Source: Gemmiger formicilis (GTDB lineage: Bacteria > Bacillota > Clostridia > Oscillospirales > Ruminococcaceae). Taken from it: a stretch of 64,000 bases of DNA. This document shows positions 39,479 through 50,409 of this stretch, piece by piece. The stretch's first letter is position 1; every line of letters begins with the position of its first letter. The notes beneath the pieces were generated by a model that worked only from the letters and a program-made list of their open reading frames with translations, was not told the DNA's origin and did not search any database. Position numbers and translations under genes: made by a program. Location of the stretch: positions 62,001 through 126,000 of the forward strand of contig NZ_FUYF01000001.1 of NCBI RefSeq assembly GCF_900167555.1, written 5' to 3'.

Positions 39479-40573
39479 ATGGCTAGAGTTTACAATTTCA
39501 GCGCCGGCCCTTCGATGCTGCCGGAGGCTGTTCTGAAAACCGCACAGGCAGAGCTGCTGGACTACCACGGCTCCGGCATGAGCGTGATGGAGATGAGCCA
39601 CCGCAGTAAATGGTTTGACGAGATCATCACCAACACCGAGGCCGCCATGCGCCGGGTACTGAACATTCCTGACAATTATAAGGTGGGCTTTTTCCAGGGC
39701 GGCGCGACCCAGCAGTTTGCGATGGTGCCGCTGAACTTTATGACCACCGGCACGGCGGATTATCTTGTGACCGGCAACTTCAGCAAGAAGGCAGCCGAGG
39801 AGGCCGCCAAGTTCGGCACGGCCCGCATTGCCGCCAGCAGCAAGGACAAGAACTTTACCTACATCCCCGACGTCGCGGCCATCGACTATGACCCGAACGC
39901 CAGCTATATCCACATCTGCCAGAACAACACGATTTTCGGCACAAAATATGTCGATGTACCGCAGGTGAACGGCATCCCGCTGGTGGCAGATATGAGCTCG
40001 ATGATCTGCTCCGAGCCGGTGGACGTCAGCAAGTACGGCGTCATCTACTTCGGCGTGCAGAAGAACATTGCCCCTGCCGGTATGGCTGTGGCCATCGTGC
40101 GTGACGACCTGCTGGGCAAGGCCGCCAAGGGCCTGACCCCCGACAAGATCCCCACGATGATGAACTACACGACCCTGCTGAACGCCGACAGCATGTACAA
40201 CACCCCGCCGTGCTGGTGCATCTACATGACCGGCCTCGTCATGAACTACCTTGAGAACGAGATCGGCGGCCTGGAGAACATGCAGAAGCGCAACGCCGCC
40301 AAGGCCAAGGTGCTGTACGATTACCTCGACGGGCAGGACTTCTACAAGAATCCCGTTGAGAAAAAGTACCGCAGCATGATGAATGTGACCTTCACCAGCC
40401 CCGACGCCGACACCGACAAGGCGTTCTGTGCCGCGGCCACCGAGGCAGGCTTCGTCAACCTGAAGGGCCACCGTCTGGTGGGCGGCATGCGCGCGTCCAT
40501 CTACAACGCCATGCCTGCCGAGGGCATCGACAAGCTGGTCGACTTTATGGAGAAGTTCCGCAGGGAGCATTGA
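39479..40573 (+). CDS. serC: Phosphoserine aminotransferase
   Basis: A 364-residue PLP enzyme converting 3-phosphohydroxypyruvate to phosphoserine in serine synthesis (and a related step in vitamin B6 synthesis). N-terminal YNFSAGPSMLPEAVL and HRSKWF are family signatures; the PLP Lys is in YFGVQKNIAPAG (near 197), and C-terminal RASIYNAMP is conserved. AGGAGG precedes the ATG. It is followed by serA, 140 bases downstream, with two palindromic repeats between. Confidence 0.96.
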   Translation: MARVYNFSAGPSMLPEAVLKTAQAELLDYHGSGMSVMEMSHRSKWFDEIITNTEAAMRRVLNIPDNYKVGFFQGGATQQFAMVPLNFMTTGTADYLVTGNFSKKAAEEAAKFGTARIAASSKDKNFTYIPDVAAIDYDPNASYIHICQNNTIFGTKYVDVPQVNGIPLVADMSSMICSEPVDVSKYGVIYFGVQKNIAPAGMAVAIVRDDLLGKAAKGLTPDKIPTMMNYTTLLNADSMYNTPPCWCIYMTGLVMNYLENEIGGLENMQKRNAAKAKVLYDYLDGQDFYKNPVEKKYRSMMNVTFTSPDADTDKAFCAAATEAGFVNLKGHRLVGGMRASIYNAMPAEGIDKLVDFMEKFRREH

Positions 40574-40584
40574 GCTGCTGCACA

Positions 40585-40679
40585 GCAGGGGCCGGGTGTG
40601 TCCGGCCCGCGGCACTGTGGCAGCCACCAATGAGAGGGTCACTGCGTAAGGCTGAGGGCCGGGCATGCCCGGCCCCTAC
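40585..40679. repeat. Two GTAGGGG-family palindromes between serC and serA
   Basis: 40585-40614: GGGGCCGGG-TGTG-TCCGGCCC; 40655-40679: GGGCCGGGCATGCCCGGCCC with a CCCCTAC end. Both would be in the serC-serA transcript. Confidence 0.7.
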
Positions 40680-40713
40680 GGCGCAAAATAAGGGGAACAG
40701 GGAGTAACGATAT

Positions 40714-41874
40714 ATGTATACCATCAAAACATTGAACGCCATTTCGCCGGTGGGTCTGGCCAAGCTGCCCGCCAACCAGTTTGAGATCGACAACGAGGCC
40801 GCTGCACCGCAGGGCATTCTGGTGCGCAGCGCCGATATGCACGATGCCCCGCTGCCCGACAGCCTGCTGGCCATCGCCCGTGCAGGTGCCGGTACGAACA
40901 ACATTCCCGTGGAGGACTGCACGAACAAGGGCATCGTCGTGTTCAACACGCCGGGCGCCAACGCCAACGCCGTGGCCGAGCTCGTCGTCGGTGCGCTGGT
41001 CGCGGGCAGCCGCAATCTGGTGGACGCCGTGAACTGGGCGCAGACCCTCAAGGGCCGCGACACGATTGCCAAGGACGTGGAAAAGGGCAAAAAGGCCTTC
41101 GTCGGTCCCGAGCTGCGCGGCAAGACGCTGGGCGTCATCGGGTTGGGTGCCATCGGTGCGCGCGTGGCCAACGCCGCCGTCGCGCTGGGCATGGAAGTTT
41201 TGGGCTATGACCCGTATATTTCCATCGATGCTGCGTGGAGCCTCTCCCGCAGTGTGCAGCACTGTGTCACGCTGGGCGATATGCTGCCCCGCTGCGACTA
41301 CCTGACCATCCATGTCCCCTACCTGCCTACGACCCGCCACACCATCAACGCCCAGACGCTGGCGATGTGCAAGGACGGCGTGCGCGTGCTGAACTTTGCC
41401 CGCGGTGAGCTGGTGGACAACGCCGCACTGCTCGACGCACTGAACAGCGGCAAGGTCGCGCAGTATTTCTGCGACTTCCCCACCGAGGAGTTGCTGGGCG
41501 TCAAGGGCGTCTGCTGCACGCCGCATCTGGGTGCCAGCACGCCGGAAAGCGAGACGAACTGCGCCGTGATGGCCGCCGCCGAGCTGAGCGACTACCTGAA
41601 AAACGGCAACATCGCCCACAGCGTCAACCTGCCGGATGTCAGCCAGCCGCGTGTGGGAGGCCGCCGCATCTGCATCATCCACAAGAACGCCCCGGGCGCG
41701 ATCTCGGCCATCACGGGCATTTTGACCGAAGCGCACCTGAACATTGAAAACATGGTGAACAAGGGCAAAAAGGATGTCGCCTATACCCTGCTGGACGTGA
41801 CGGGCAATGTCACCGACGACCTCGCCGTCAAGCTGGGTGTGATTGAACCCGCCATCCGCGTGCGCGTGCTGTAA
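40714..41874 (+). CDS. serA: D-3-phosphoglycerate dehydrogenase
   Basis: A 386-residue NAD-dependent enzyme starting serine synthesis from 3-phosphoglycerate. N-terminal substrate domain, NAD site LGVIGLGAIGARVANAA (~143), catalytic His in TPHLGAST (~270) and a C-terminal ACT domain (ICIIHKNAPGAISAITGIL, ~315-386), probably the serine feedback site. The long intervening domain of mammalian type I enzymes is absent. GGGGAACAGGGAG region before the ATG serves as ribosome site. Confidence 0.95.
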   Translation: MYTIKTLNAISPVGLAKLPANQFEIDNEAAAPQGILVRSADMHDAPLPDSLLAIARAGAGTNNIPVEDCTNKGIVVFNTPGANANAVAELVVGALVAGSRNLVDAVNWAQTLKGRDTIAKDVEKGKKAFVGPELRGKTLGVIGLGAIGARVANAAVALGMEVLGYDPYISIDAAWSLSRSVQHCVTLGDMLPRCDYLTIHVPYLPTTRHTINAQTLAMCKDGVRVLNFARGELVDNAALLDALNSGKVAQYFCDFPTEELLGVKGVCCTPHLGASTPESETNCAVMAAAELSDYLKNGNIAHSVNLPDVSQPRVGGRRICIIHKNAPGAISAITGILTEAHLNIENMVNKGKKDVAYTLLDVTGNVTDDLAVKLGVIEPAIRVRVL

Positions 41875-41896
41875 AAGCAACAACTTTGCGAAATCT

Positions 41897-41928
41897 CCCC
41901 TGCTGAACCAATCAGCAGGGGCTTTTTT
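41897..41928 (+). terminator. Terminator of serC-serA
   Basis: 9-bp stem CCCCTGCTG/CAGCAGGGG, seven-base loop, C then six T. Confidence 0.93.
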
Positions 41929-42101
41929 GTGGATGATAACCATGAAATAGAATGAATCGCTCGCGGAGACGCGGGCGGTTTTTGTTCTCTTTGCCCAAAA
42001 ACCAAACAAAACGGAACAATCGCCCGAATACGGCTTTTTTTGCGGTGGGTTTTATGGTAGAATCAATGAGAACTCAAAAAATGCAGAGGGAGGGCCACAG
42101 C

Positions 42102-42932
42102 ATGACCAACGCGCCGAAAACCGTATTAGCCATCCATGACCTGCCGGGCTTTGGCCGGGCGGCGCTGTCGGTCATCGTGCCGGTGCTCTCGACGCTGGGC
42201 GTGCAGACCGTGGCACTGCCTACGGCGGTGCTGTCCACCCACACGGGGGGCTTAGGCACCCCGGCTAAGCTGGCCAACCCCGGCTACGGCCCCGCGGCAC
42301 TGGAACATTATCATCGGCTGGGCGTGAAATTTGACTGTATCTACTCGGGCTATCTGGCGGACGCCGCACAGGCAAAGCTCGTAGAACAGGCGTTTGAGCT
42401 GTGGCCCCGCGCGTTCAAGGTCGTGGACCCGGTGCTGGGCGACGGAGGGCGGCTGTACAGCGGCCTGGGGGCCGACATGGTGCCCGCTATGTATAGTTTG
42501 TGCAGCAAGGCGGATCTGATCGTCCCCAATGTGACCGAGGCCGCGCTGCTGCTGGGCGACCCGCTGCCCGGTGTGGGCAGTGCCGAGCAGGCCGCCGCAC
42601 AGGCGGCCCGGCTGACCCGTGTGGCGCCGCAGGTCGTTGTGACCGGCGTGACGGGCATCGGCGGCGGACGCTACATAGGCTGTGTGGGCGCGGCCCGCGG
42701 CGGCGAGGGCTATGCCGTAAAAACGCCGCTGCAGCCGCGGATGTTCCACGGCACGGGCGATATTTTTGCCGCCGTGCTCGTCGGGCGCATTTTGCGGGGC
42801 AACGTCCCCCAGGCTGCCGTACAGGCAGCTGCCGCCTTCGTAGCCGAGTGCATCAGGCAGACACCCGAGGGAGCCGACGAGCGGCTGGGCGTCTGGCTGG
42901 AGAACGCCCTGCCGAAACTGCGGCAGGAGTAA
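42102..42932 (+). CDS. Pyridoxine/pyridoxal kinase-like protein (PfkB superfamily)
   Basis: A 276-residue ribokinase-fold kinase of the PdxK/PdxY type: VLAIHDLPGFGRAALSVIVP at the N-terminus, PNVTEAALLLG (~145) and the ATP/catalytic loop FHGTGDIFAAVL (~212) with the active-site Asp. It would phosphorylate vitamin B6 forms to give PLP, the cofactor of the upstream SerC. Start at 42102 with GAGGGAGGG upstream; an in-frame longer reading to 41952 crosses the promoter region. Confidence 0.88.
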   Translation: MTNAPKTVLAIHDLPGFGRAALSVIVPVLSTLGVQTVALPTAVLSTHTGGLGTPAKLANPGYGPAALEHYHRLGVKFDCIYSGYLADAAQAKLVEQAFELWPRAFKVVDPVLGDGGRLYSGLGADMVPAMYSLCSKADLIVPNVTEAALLLGDPLPGVGSAEQAAAQAARLTRVAPQVVVTGVTGIGGGRYIGCVGAARGGEGYAVKTPLQPRMFHGTGDIFAAVLVGRILRGNVPQAAVQAAAAFVAECIRQTPEGADERLGVWLENALPKLRQE

Positions 42933-42965
42933 AAAGCAGAGCGCTCCGCAGCCGCGAACGGGCAC

Positions 42966-43110
42966 GGGGCGTCGGGGACGCCGCCCCCTACAACGCGGCA
43001 GCGGCGGTGCGGCAGCCGGAGGGGTGGCCGGGAGCCGACCCATGAACGGCGTGCCGCCCGGCCCCTCACCCGGCGCTGCGGCGCCACCCTCCCCCAAGGG
43101 AGGGCTAAAG
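42966..43110. repeat. GTAGGGGGC-family palindrome and partial composite element
   Basis: 42966-42991 is a GGGGCGTC/GACGCCGCCCC palindrome ending CCCCCTAC. 43064-43110 (CCCCTCACCCGGCGCTGCGGCGCC and CCTCCCCCAAGGGAGG) matches one end of the composite element. Confidence 0.6.
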
Positions 43111-43135
43111 TTATAGAACGAGGACTTGTAAATTT

Positions 43136-43645
43136 ATGCCAACCTTAAACATTGTACTGGTCGAGCCGCAGATCCCGCAGAACTCCGGCAATATCGCGCG
43201 GACCTGCGCGGTGACGGGAGCGCGGCTGCATATAGTCGGCCCGATGGGCTTTACCATCGACGACAAAAAATTAAAGCGCGCCGGGCTTGACTATTGGCAC
43301 CAGCTTGATATAACATATTATCAAGATCAGGCGGACTTTTTTGCCAAAAACAGTGGTCCGTTTTTCTACTTCACGTCCAAGGGCCCGCGCCGCCATGTGG
43401 ATGTGACCTACCCCGACGGCGCGTATCTCGTCTTTGGGCGCGAGGATGCCGGCCTGCCCGAGGAGCTGCTGGCCGCGCATGAGGCCGACTGCGTGCGTAT
43501 GCCGATGCGCAGGGGCGAGCGATGCCTGAACCTGTCCAACGCGGTGGCAGTGGGCGTGTACGAAGCATTGCGTCAATGGGATTTTGCCGGTTTGGAGACC
43601 CACGGGCAGTTGACCCGATACGAATGGAGTGAGGATGTAAAATGA
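43136..43645 (+). CDS. trmL: tRNA (cytidine(34)-2'-O)-methyltransferase
   Basis: A 169-residue SPOUT methyltransferase that methylates the wobble ribose of certain leucine tRNAs. NIVLVEPQIPQNSGNIARTC at the N-terminus (~5-24), LVFGREDAGLPEELL (~98) and CLNLSNAVAVGVYEALRQW (~130-148) form the knotted SAM site. Its stop overlaps the degV start by four bases (ATGA). Confidence 0.95.
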   Translation: MPTLNIVLVEPQIPQNSGNIARTCAVTGARLHIVGPMGFTIDDKKLKRAGLDYWHQLDITYYQDQADFFAKNSGPFFYFTSKGPRRHVDVTYPDGAYLVFGREDAGLPEELLAAHEADCVRMPMRRGERCLNLSNAVAVGVYEALRQWDFAGLETHGQLTRYEWSEDVK

Positions 43646-44544
43646 GCAAGATAGGTTTTCTGACAGATTCCTGTTCCGACATTCCGCAGGAGCTTGCGGA
43701 TAAGTACGGCATCGAGGTCGTGGGCTTCCCCATCAACCTTGACGGTGTGGAGTACATGGAGCGCAAGGACTTTACCAACGACCAGTTTTACCAGATGATG
43801 CGCGACGCCCAGGGCGTGCCCACCACCGCCGCCATCACCCAGCTGCAGTTCTGCGATATTTACGCCCGCTATGCGGACGAGGGCTACACCGACCTGGTGT
43901 ACCTGAGCATCAACGCGGGCGGCTCCAGCACCTACAACAACGCCGTCAAGGCCATGGAGCTGCTGGAGGAGGAGCGCCCCGGCTACACGATGAAGATTCA
44001 GGTCATCGACAGCCACACCTACTCGATGCCCTACGGCTGGTATTTCTGCGAGTGCGCCCGCAAGGTGCGCAACGGCGGTGAGCTGGCCGCCTGCGTGGCC
44101 GAGCTAAAGAAGAAGCTGGACTGCGTTGAGATCTGTCTGGCCGCCTACAGCCTGAAGCAGATGAAGAAGTCGGGCCGCGTCAGCGCCGCCGCCGCTGTGG
44201 TCGGTGACCTGCTGGGCATCCGCCCCATCATCAGCCTGAATGCGGGTGTCTCCAAGGTCGAGAGCAAGGTCCGCGGCGACGCCGCCGTGCCCGCCGCCAT
44301 GATCAAATGGGTGGAGAGCCGCGTCGATTCGATGAAGGACACGCCCTACATGGTGGCCTACACGTCCAGCACCGCCAAGCGTGACGAGCTGGTCAAGCTG
44401 TGCAAAAAGGCGTTTGGCCATGCACCGCTGATCGTGTTCCAGCTCGGCGGCGTTGTCAGCGCCAACACCGGCCCCGACGGCATCGCCATCGTCTACGAGG
44501 GCAAGCCCCGCAATCTCGAGGCTTATGCGCCGGAGCTGCCGTAA
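43642..44544 (+). CDS. DegV-family fatty-acid-binding protein
   Basis: A 300-residue DegV/FakB-type protein that holds a fatty acid for phosphorylation by FakA. N-terminal IGFLTDSCSDIP and KDFTNDQFYQMM, central GGSSTYNNAV (~94), and the C-terminal GPDGIAIVYEG support the fold. The loop that is TSQPS in many members reads TTAAITQ here. Translationally coupled to trmL. FakA is not in this window. A terminator follows (44722-44752) after repeats. Confidence 0.92.
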   Translation: MSKIGFLTDSCSDIPQELADKYGIEVVGFPINLDGVEYMERKDFTNDQFYQMMRDAQGVPTTAAITQLQFCDIYARYADEGYTDLVYLSINAGGSSTYNNAVKAMELLEEERPGYTMKIQVIDSHTYSMPYGWYFCECARKVRNGGELAACVAELKKKLDCVEICLAAYSLKQMKKSGRVSAAAAVVGDLLGIRPIISLNAGVSKVESKVRGDAAVPAAMIKWVESRVDSMKDTPYMVAYTSSTAKRDELVKLCKKAFGHAPLIVFQLGGVVSANTGPDGIAIVYEGKPRNLEAYAPELP

Positions 44545-44551
44545 TGGTGTT

Positions 44552-44642
44552 GTAGGGGCGGATGCTTGCATCCGCCCGCGGGGCGTCGAGGATACCGCCC
44601 CCTACAATACGATTGCACCATAAGGCCGGGTATGCCAGGCCC
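44552..44642. repeat. Three GTAGGGG-family palindromes after degV
   Basis: 44552-44581 (core GGATGCTTGCATCC), 44581-44605 (GGGCGTCGAGGATACCGCCC with CCCCCTAC end) and 44623-44642 (diverged GGCCGGGTATGCCAGGCC). Confidence 0.7.
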
Positions 44643-44721
44643 TCAGCATTCTCGTAAGAGACCGTCCGCCCTGCAGGGCAGCGTCTGGCACGGCGGTGAT
44701 TGCTAAAGTAAAGAAATTTTC

Positions 44722-44752
44722 CCCGCAGGTCTTGCAACGGCCTGCGGGTTTT
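44722..44752 (+). terminator. Terminator of trmL-degV
   Basis: 8-bp stem CCCGCAGG/CCTGCGGG, 11-base loop, T-rich end (TTTTGTT). The loop contains the next promoter's -35. Confidence 0.8.
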
Positions 44753-44760
44753 GTTATAAT
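44732..44760 (+). promoter_or_regulatory. Promoter of queT
   Basis: TTGCAA, 17 bases, TATAAT. The -35 lies wholly in the terminator loop. Confidence 0.75.
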
Positions 44761-44763
44761 TTA

Positions 44764-44873
44764 GGTTTGTTGAGCAACTTAGGATTTTAGGCTCCGCTGC
44801 CGGCTGCTGGTCGGCAGCGCAAACCCCGCAAGGCTGGCGGTCTTGCGTGTGGTCAAAATCTATCCGCCGGAGT
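44764..44873 (+). ncRNA. preQ1-III riboswitch
   Basis: Leader of queT. GGTTTG (44764-44769) pairs with CAAACC (44820-44825); inside is GCTGCCG/CGGCAGC; downstream CGCAAG/CTTGCG encloses GGCGGT, and CCGCC just before the GGAG ribosome site can pair with GGCGG. The strings ACTTAGGATTTTAGGCTCC and CTGGCGGTC match the class III preQ1 aptamer of Faecalibacterium as I recall it, and QueT is its usual downstream gene. PreQ1 binding should hide the ribosome site and stop translation. Confidence 0.85.
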
Positions 44874-44878
44874 ATTGT

Positions 44879-45403
44879 ATGAATATGAAAAATCTGTCCG
44901 TCCGTCGCCTTGTGCGCTGCGCTGTCATTGCAGCTGTCTATGTGGTCGTCTGCCTTGTGCTGGCCCCGTTCAGCTACGGCGCGGTGCAGGTCCGCGTGGC
45001 CGAGGCCCTCTGCCTGCTGCCGGTGTTCGGCGCCGAGTATATCGTCGGCGTCACGCTGGGCTGCTTTTTGGCAAATCTGCTCGGCTCCACCGTCGTTGAC
45101 GTGGTGTTCGGCACGCTGGCGACCCTGCTGGCCTGCCTTGTGACCTACAAGCTGCGCGACATCCGCGTGAAAGGGCTGGCCATTCCGGCATCCCTGCCGC
45201 CCGTTGTCTTTAATATGATCATTGTCGGCGCGTTCGAGATCACCTTCTTCTTCTCGGACGGCGAACCCACGGCGATGCTGGCGGTGTTCAATGCCGTTAC
45301 TGTCGGCATTGGCGAGCTCATCAGCTGCACGATTCTGGGTGTGGCGCTCGTCAAGCTGATCGAAAGCAACGCGGGTCTGAACAAAATTTTTACAGAAGAA
45401 TAA
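44879..45403 (+). CDS. queT: Queuosine precursor transporter
   Basis: A 174-residue membrane protein with about five hydrophobic segments, of the QueT/COG4708 family that takes up preQ1 or related precursors through an ECF system. FSYGAVQVRVAEALCLLPVF (near residue 32) and GCFLANLLGS (near 60) are the family's conserved parts. The start is ATG 44879, six bases after the GGAG that the riboswitch controls; ATG 44885 is an alternative. HAD gene follows after 13 bases. Confidence 0.92.
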   Translation: MNMKNLSVRRLVRCAVIAAVYVVVCLVLAPFSYGAVQVRVAEALCLLPVFGAEYIVGVTLGCFLANLLGSTVVDVVFGTLATLLACLVTYKLRDIRVKGLAIPASLPPVVFNMIIVGAFEITFFFSDGEPTAMLAVFNAVTVGIGELISCTILGVALVKLIESNAGLNKIFTEE

Positions 45404-45416
45404 CGAGGTAACATCT

Positions 45417-46061
45417 ATGTGCCCGGAACTGATTTTGTGGGATTGGAACGGTACCCTGCTCGATGATGTCGATCTCTGCGTGGACGCGCTCAACCGTCTG
45501 CTGGCAGGATTCGGCTACCCGCAGCGGTATGACCACGAGCGGTACCGGGCTATTTTTGGCTTTCCCATCGAGGAATATTACGTCCGCGCGGGGTTTGACT
45601 TTACAAAGCACAGCTTTGCAGAGCTGGCCGAAAAATACATGGAGGACTACGTCCCCGCCAGTGCGGCCTGCCCGCTGGCAGACGGCGCCATTGACGCGCT
45701 GGAGGCGTTTAAGGCCGCGGGGCTGCGGCAGGTCATTCTGTCGGCCAGCAATCTGGACACGCTGCGGCGCCAGACCGACGAGCGCGGCGTGACGGGCTAT
45801 TTTGACCGTCTGCTGGGTCTGGGCGACATCTACGCCAAGAGCAAGGTCGAGGTCGGGCTGGCCTATTTAAAGGAAAACGGCTTTGACCCGGCACGCGCCG
45901 TCATGATCGGCGATTCCGTCCACGACTATGAGGTTGCACAGGCGCTGGGCGTGCGCTGCGTTTTGCAGTCCGGCGGCCACCAGCCGCCGGAAAAATTGAG
46001 GGAAACGGGCGCACCGGTTGTAAAGGGATTGCGCGAAGCCGCGGCGCTGATTTTGGAATAA
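45417..46061 (+). CDS. HAD-family phosphatase (phosphoglycolate phosphatase-like)
   Basis: A 214-residue class I-cap HAD hydrolase: motif I LWDWNGTLLDD (residues 7-17, nucleophile Asp then Asn-Gly where Asp-Gly is usual), motif II VILSASN (~97), Lys in SKVEVG and motif IV MIGDSVHDYEVA. The second motif I acid is Asn in place of Asp, as in some subgroups; catalysis may be altered. In an apparent operon with queT. Substrate unknown. Confidence 0.85.
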   Translation: MCPELILWDWNGTLLDDVDLCVDALNRLLAGFGYPQRYDHERYRAIFGFPIEEYYVRAGFDFTKHSFAELAEKYMEDYVPASAACPLADGAIDALEAFKAAGLRQVILSASNLDTLRRQTDERGVTGYFDRLLGLGDIYAKSKVEVGLAYLKENGFDPARAVMIGDSVHDYEVAQALGVRCVLQSGGHQPPEKLRETGAPVVKGLREAAALILE

Positions 46062-46077
46062 GAGCTTACGGGAGGCT

Positions 46078-46158
46078 GTAGGGACGTCGAGGACGCCGCC
46101 CCCTGCAAACAACTGCCCGCCGCTATGATGCGGGTCGATGCGAGCATCGACCCCTACA
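46078..46158. repeat. Two GTAGGGG-family palindromes
   Basis: 46078-46105 (GGACGTCGAGGACGCC core, CCCCCTGC end) and 46131-46158 (GGGTCGATGCGAGCATCGACCC with CCCCTAC end). Confidence 0.7.
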
Positions 46159-46174
46159 ACAGAGGAGCAACACA

Positions 46175-47080
46175 ATGTCTGACCGCATAAAAGGCTCCGC
46201 CTTGACGATGGGCGGCGCGGCGTGCTGGGGCGTTTCGGGCTGCATGGGGCAGTACCTGTTCACCCGCGAGGGGATGGATTCGACCTGGCTCGTGCCCATC
46301 CGGCTGTTTCTGGCGGGGCTGATCCTGTGCGGATTCTTTTTTATAAAGGACCGCAAAACGCTTTTTGACCCGTGGAACGTTAAGAAAGATCCGCGCAACG
46401 CCATTGACCTGCTGGTCTACGGTCTGGCGGGCGTCAGCTGCTGCCAGTTCACCTACTTTCTGACGATCCAGCTGTCCAGCGCGGGCATGGGCACGATTTT
46501 GCAGGATGTCTCCCCCGTCATCATCCTGCTGGTCGTCTGCATCCAGCAAAAGCGCGGCCCCCGCGTGTTTGAGGTCTGTTCGATCTTGCTGGCGCTGGTG
46601 GGCGTTTTCCTCATCACGACCCACGGCAGCCTGACCGGGCTGGCCGTCAGCCCGGCGGCGCTGGTCTCCGGCATCGTCAGTGCCTGCTGCGTCGCCATCT
46701 ACACGATGTGGCCGAAAAAATTGCAGGAGCAGTACCCCACCCCGATGCTGCAGGGCTGGGCGTTTTTGATGGGCGGCATCATGTTTTCGCTCATCTTTCG
46801 CCCGTGGCAGATCGACTATGTGCCGACGGCGATGGGCGCGTTCGGCATCTTCACGGTGGTTGTACTGGGCAATGTGCTGGCGTTTAGTCTGTACATGTCG
46901 GGTGTGCCGCTCATCGGCCCGCAGAAGGCGAGCCTCTACAGCTTTGCCGAGCCGGTCACGGCGGCCATCATCAGCACGCTGGTGCTGGGCTCGCCCTTTA
47001 CGCTGTGGGATGCGCTGGGCTTCGGCTGTATCTTTTTGATGCTGGTGCTGCTGAGCCTGCCCGCAAAACAGAAAAATTAA
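46175..47080 (+). CDS. EamA/DMT-superfamily transporter
   Basis: A 301-residue membrane protein with ten hydrophobic segments in two EamA repeats (GGAAWGVSG-like ACWGVSGCMGQYL at the start; FGIFTVVVLGNVLAFSLYMSG and YSFAEPVTAAIISTLVLG in the second). These export or import small metabolites such as amino acids; substrate not predictable. The ATG is 17 bases after a palindromic repeat, with GAGGAG upstream. Confidence 0.9.
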   Translation: MSDRIKGSALTMGGAACWGVSGCMGQYLFTREGMDSTWLVPIRLFLAGLILCGFFFIKDRKTLFDPWNVKKDPRNAIDLLVYGLAGVSCCQFTYFLTIQLSSAGMGTILQDVSPVIILLVVCIQQKRGPRVFEVCSILLALVGVFLITTHGSLTGLAVSPAALVSGIVSACCVAIYTMWPKKLQEQYPTPMLQGWAFLMGGIMFSLIFRPWQIDYVPTAMGAFGIFTVVVLGNVLAFSLYMSGVPLIGPQKASLYSFAEPVTAAIISTLVLGSPFTLWDALGFGCIFLMLVLLSLPAKQKN

Positions 47081-47091
47081 ATATATTACGA

Positions 47092-47136
47092 AATACACCC
47101 GCGCAGGTTTGACACGAACCCCTGTGCGGGTGTATT
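47092..47136 (+). terminator. Long inverted repeat ending the transporter gene and overlapping the secA promoter
   Basis: 16-bp stem from AATACACCCGCGCAGG and CCTGTGCGGGTGTATT (one G-T pair), 13-base loop. No long T-tract, so termination strength is uncertain. Confidence 0.65.
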
Positions 47137-47138
47137 AT
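47109..47138 (+). promoter_or_regulatory. Promoter of secA
   Basis: TTGACA (in the hairpin loop), 18 bases, TATTAT (on the end of the 3' arm), 77 bases before the secA start. Confidence 0.75.
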
Positions 47139-47214
47139 AGTATCATGTGTAAAACTATATAAAACCACTATTAGCCGCACCTCTACACGCGGCGGAAAAT
47201 ACAGGGGAACTGTT

Positions 47215-50085
<2,871 letters not shown>

Positions 50086-50093
50086 GCAATACA

Positions 50094-50130
50094 AAAGGCG
50101 CTGCCCGGGATAAGGCGGCGCCTTTGTTGT
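50094..50130 (+). terminator. Terminator of secA
   Basis: 12-bp stem AAAGGCGCTGCC/GGCGGCGCCTTT (one T-G pair), eight-base loop, then TTGTTG. Confidence 0.8.
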
Positions 50131-50376
50131 AGGGGGACGTCTTAGACGCCCCGCAGCATGGCCGCTCTCTCCGTAGGGGCGGATTCCATATCCGCCCGCG
50201 GAGGGGTCAAGACCCCTCCCTGCAATGCTTTTTTGAATGGGTAGAGTTGTAGGGGCCGCACATGTGCGGCCCGCAGCTTTCCCGCAAACGACCGCTTATT
50301 TTTATGCCGCGGGCCGGGCATGCCCGGCCCCTACGGTGGCAGCGTCTCTGTAGGGGCGAACATGGTTCGCCCGTCC
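50129..50376. repeat. Array of six different palindromes
   Basis: In 248 bases: GTAGGGGGACGTCT/AGACGCCCC (50129), GTAGGGGCGGAT/ATCCGCCCGC (50175), GGAGGGGTC/GACCCCTCC (50202), GTAGGGGCCGCACA/TGTGCGGCC (50250), GGGCCGGGCA/TGCCCGGCCCCTAC (50308) and GTAGGGGCGAAC/GTTCGCCC (50351). Ends are alike and cores differ. This explains most of the 324-base gap after secA; no gene is seen. Confidence 0.8.
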
Positions 50377-50409
50377 GTTCACCACCTTCCCTTTTAACGA
50401 GGTAACATC

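Noticed and set aside
50129-50376. CRISPR array after secA.
   Set aside because: The units are palindromes with different cores and irregular spacing; there is no constant repeat with unique spacers and no cas gene.
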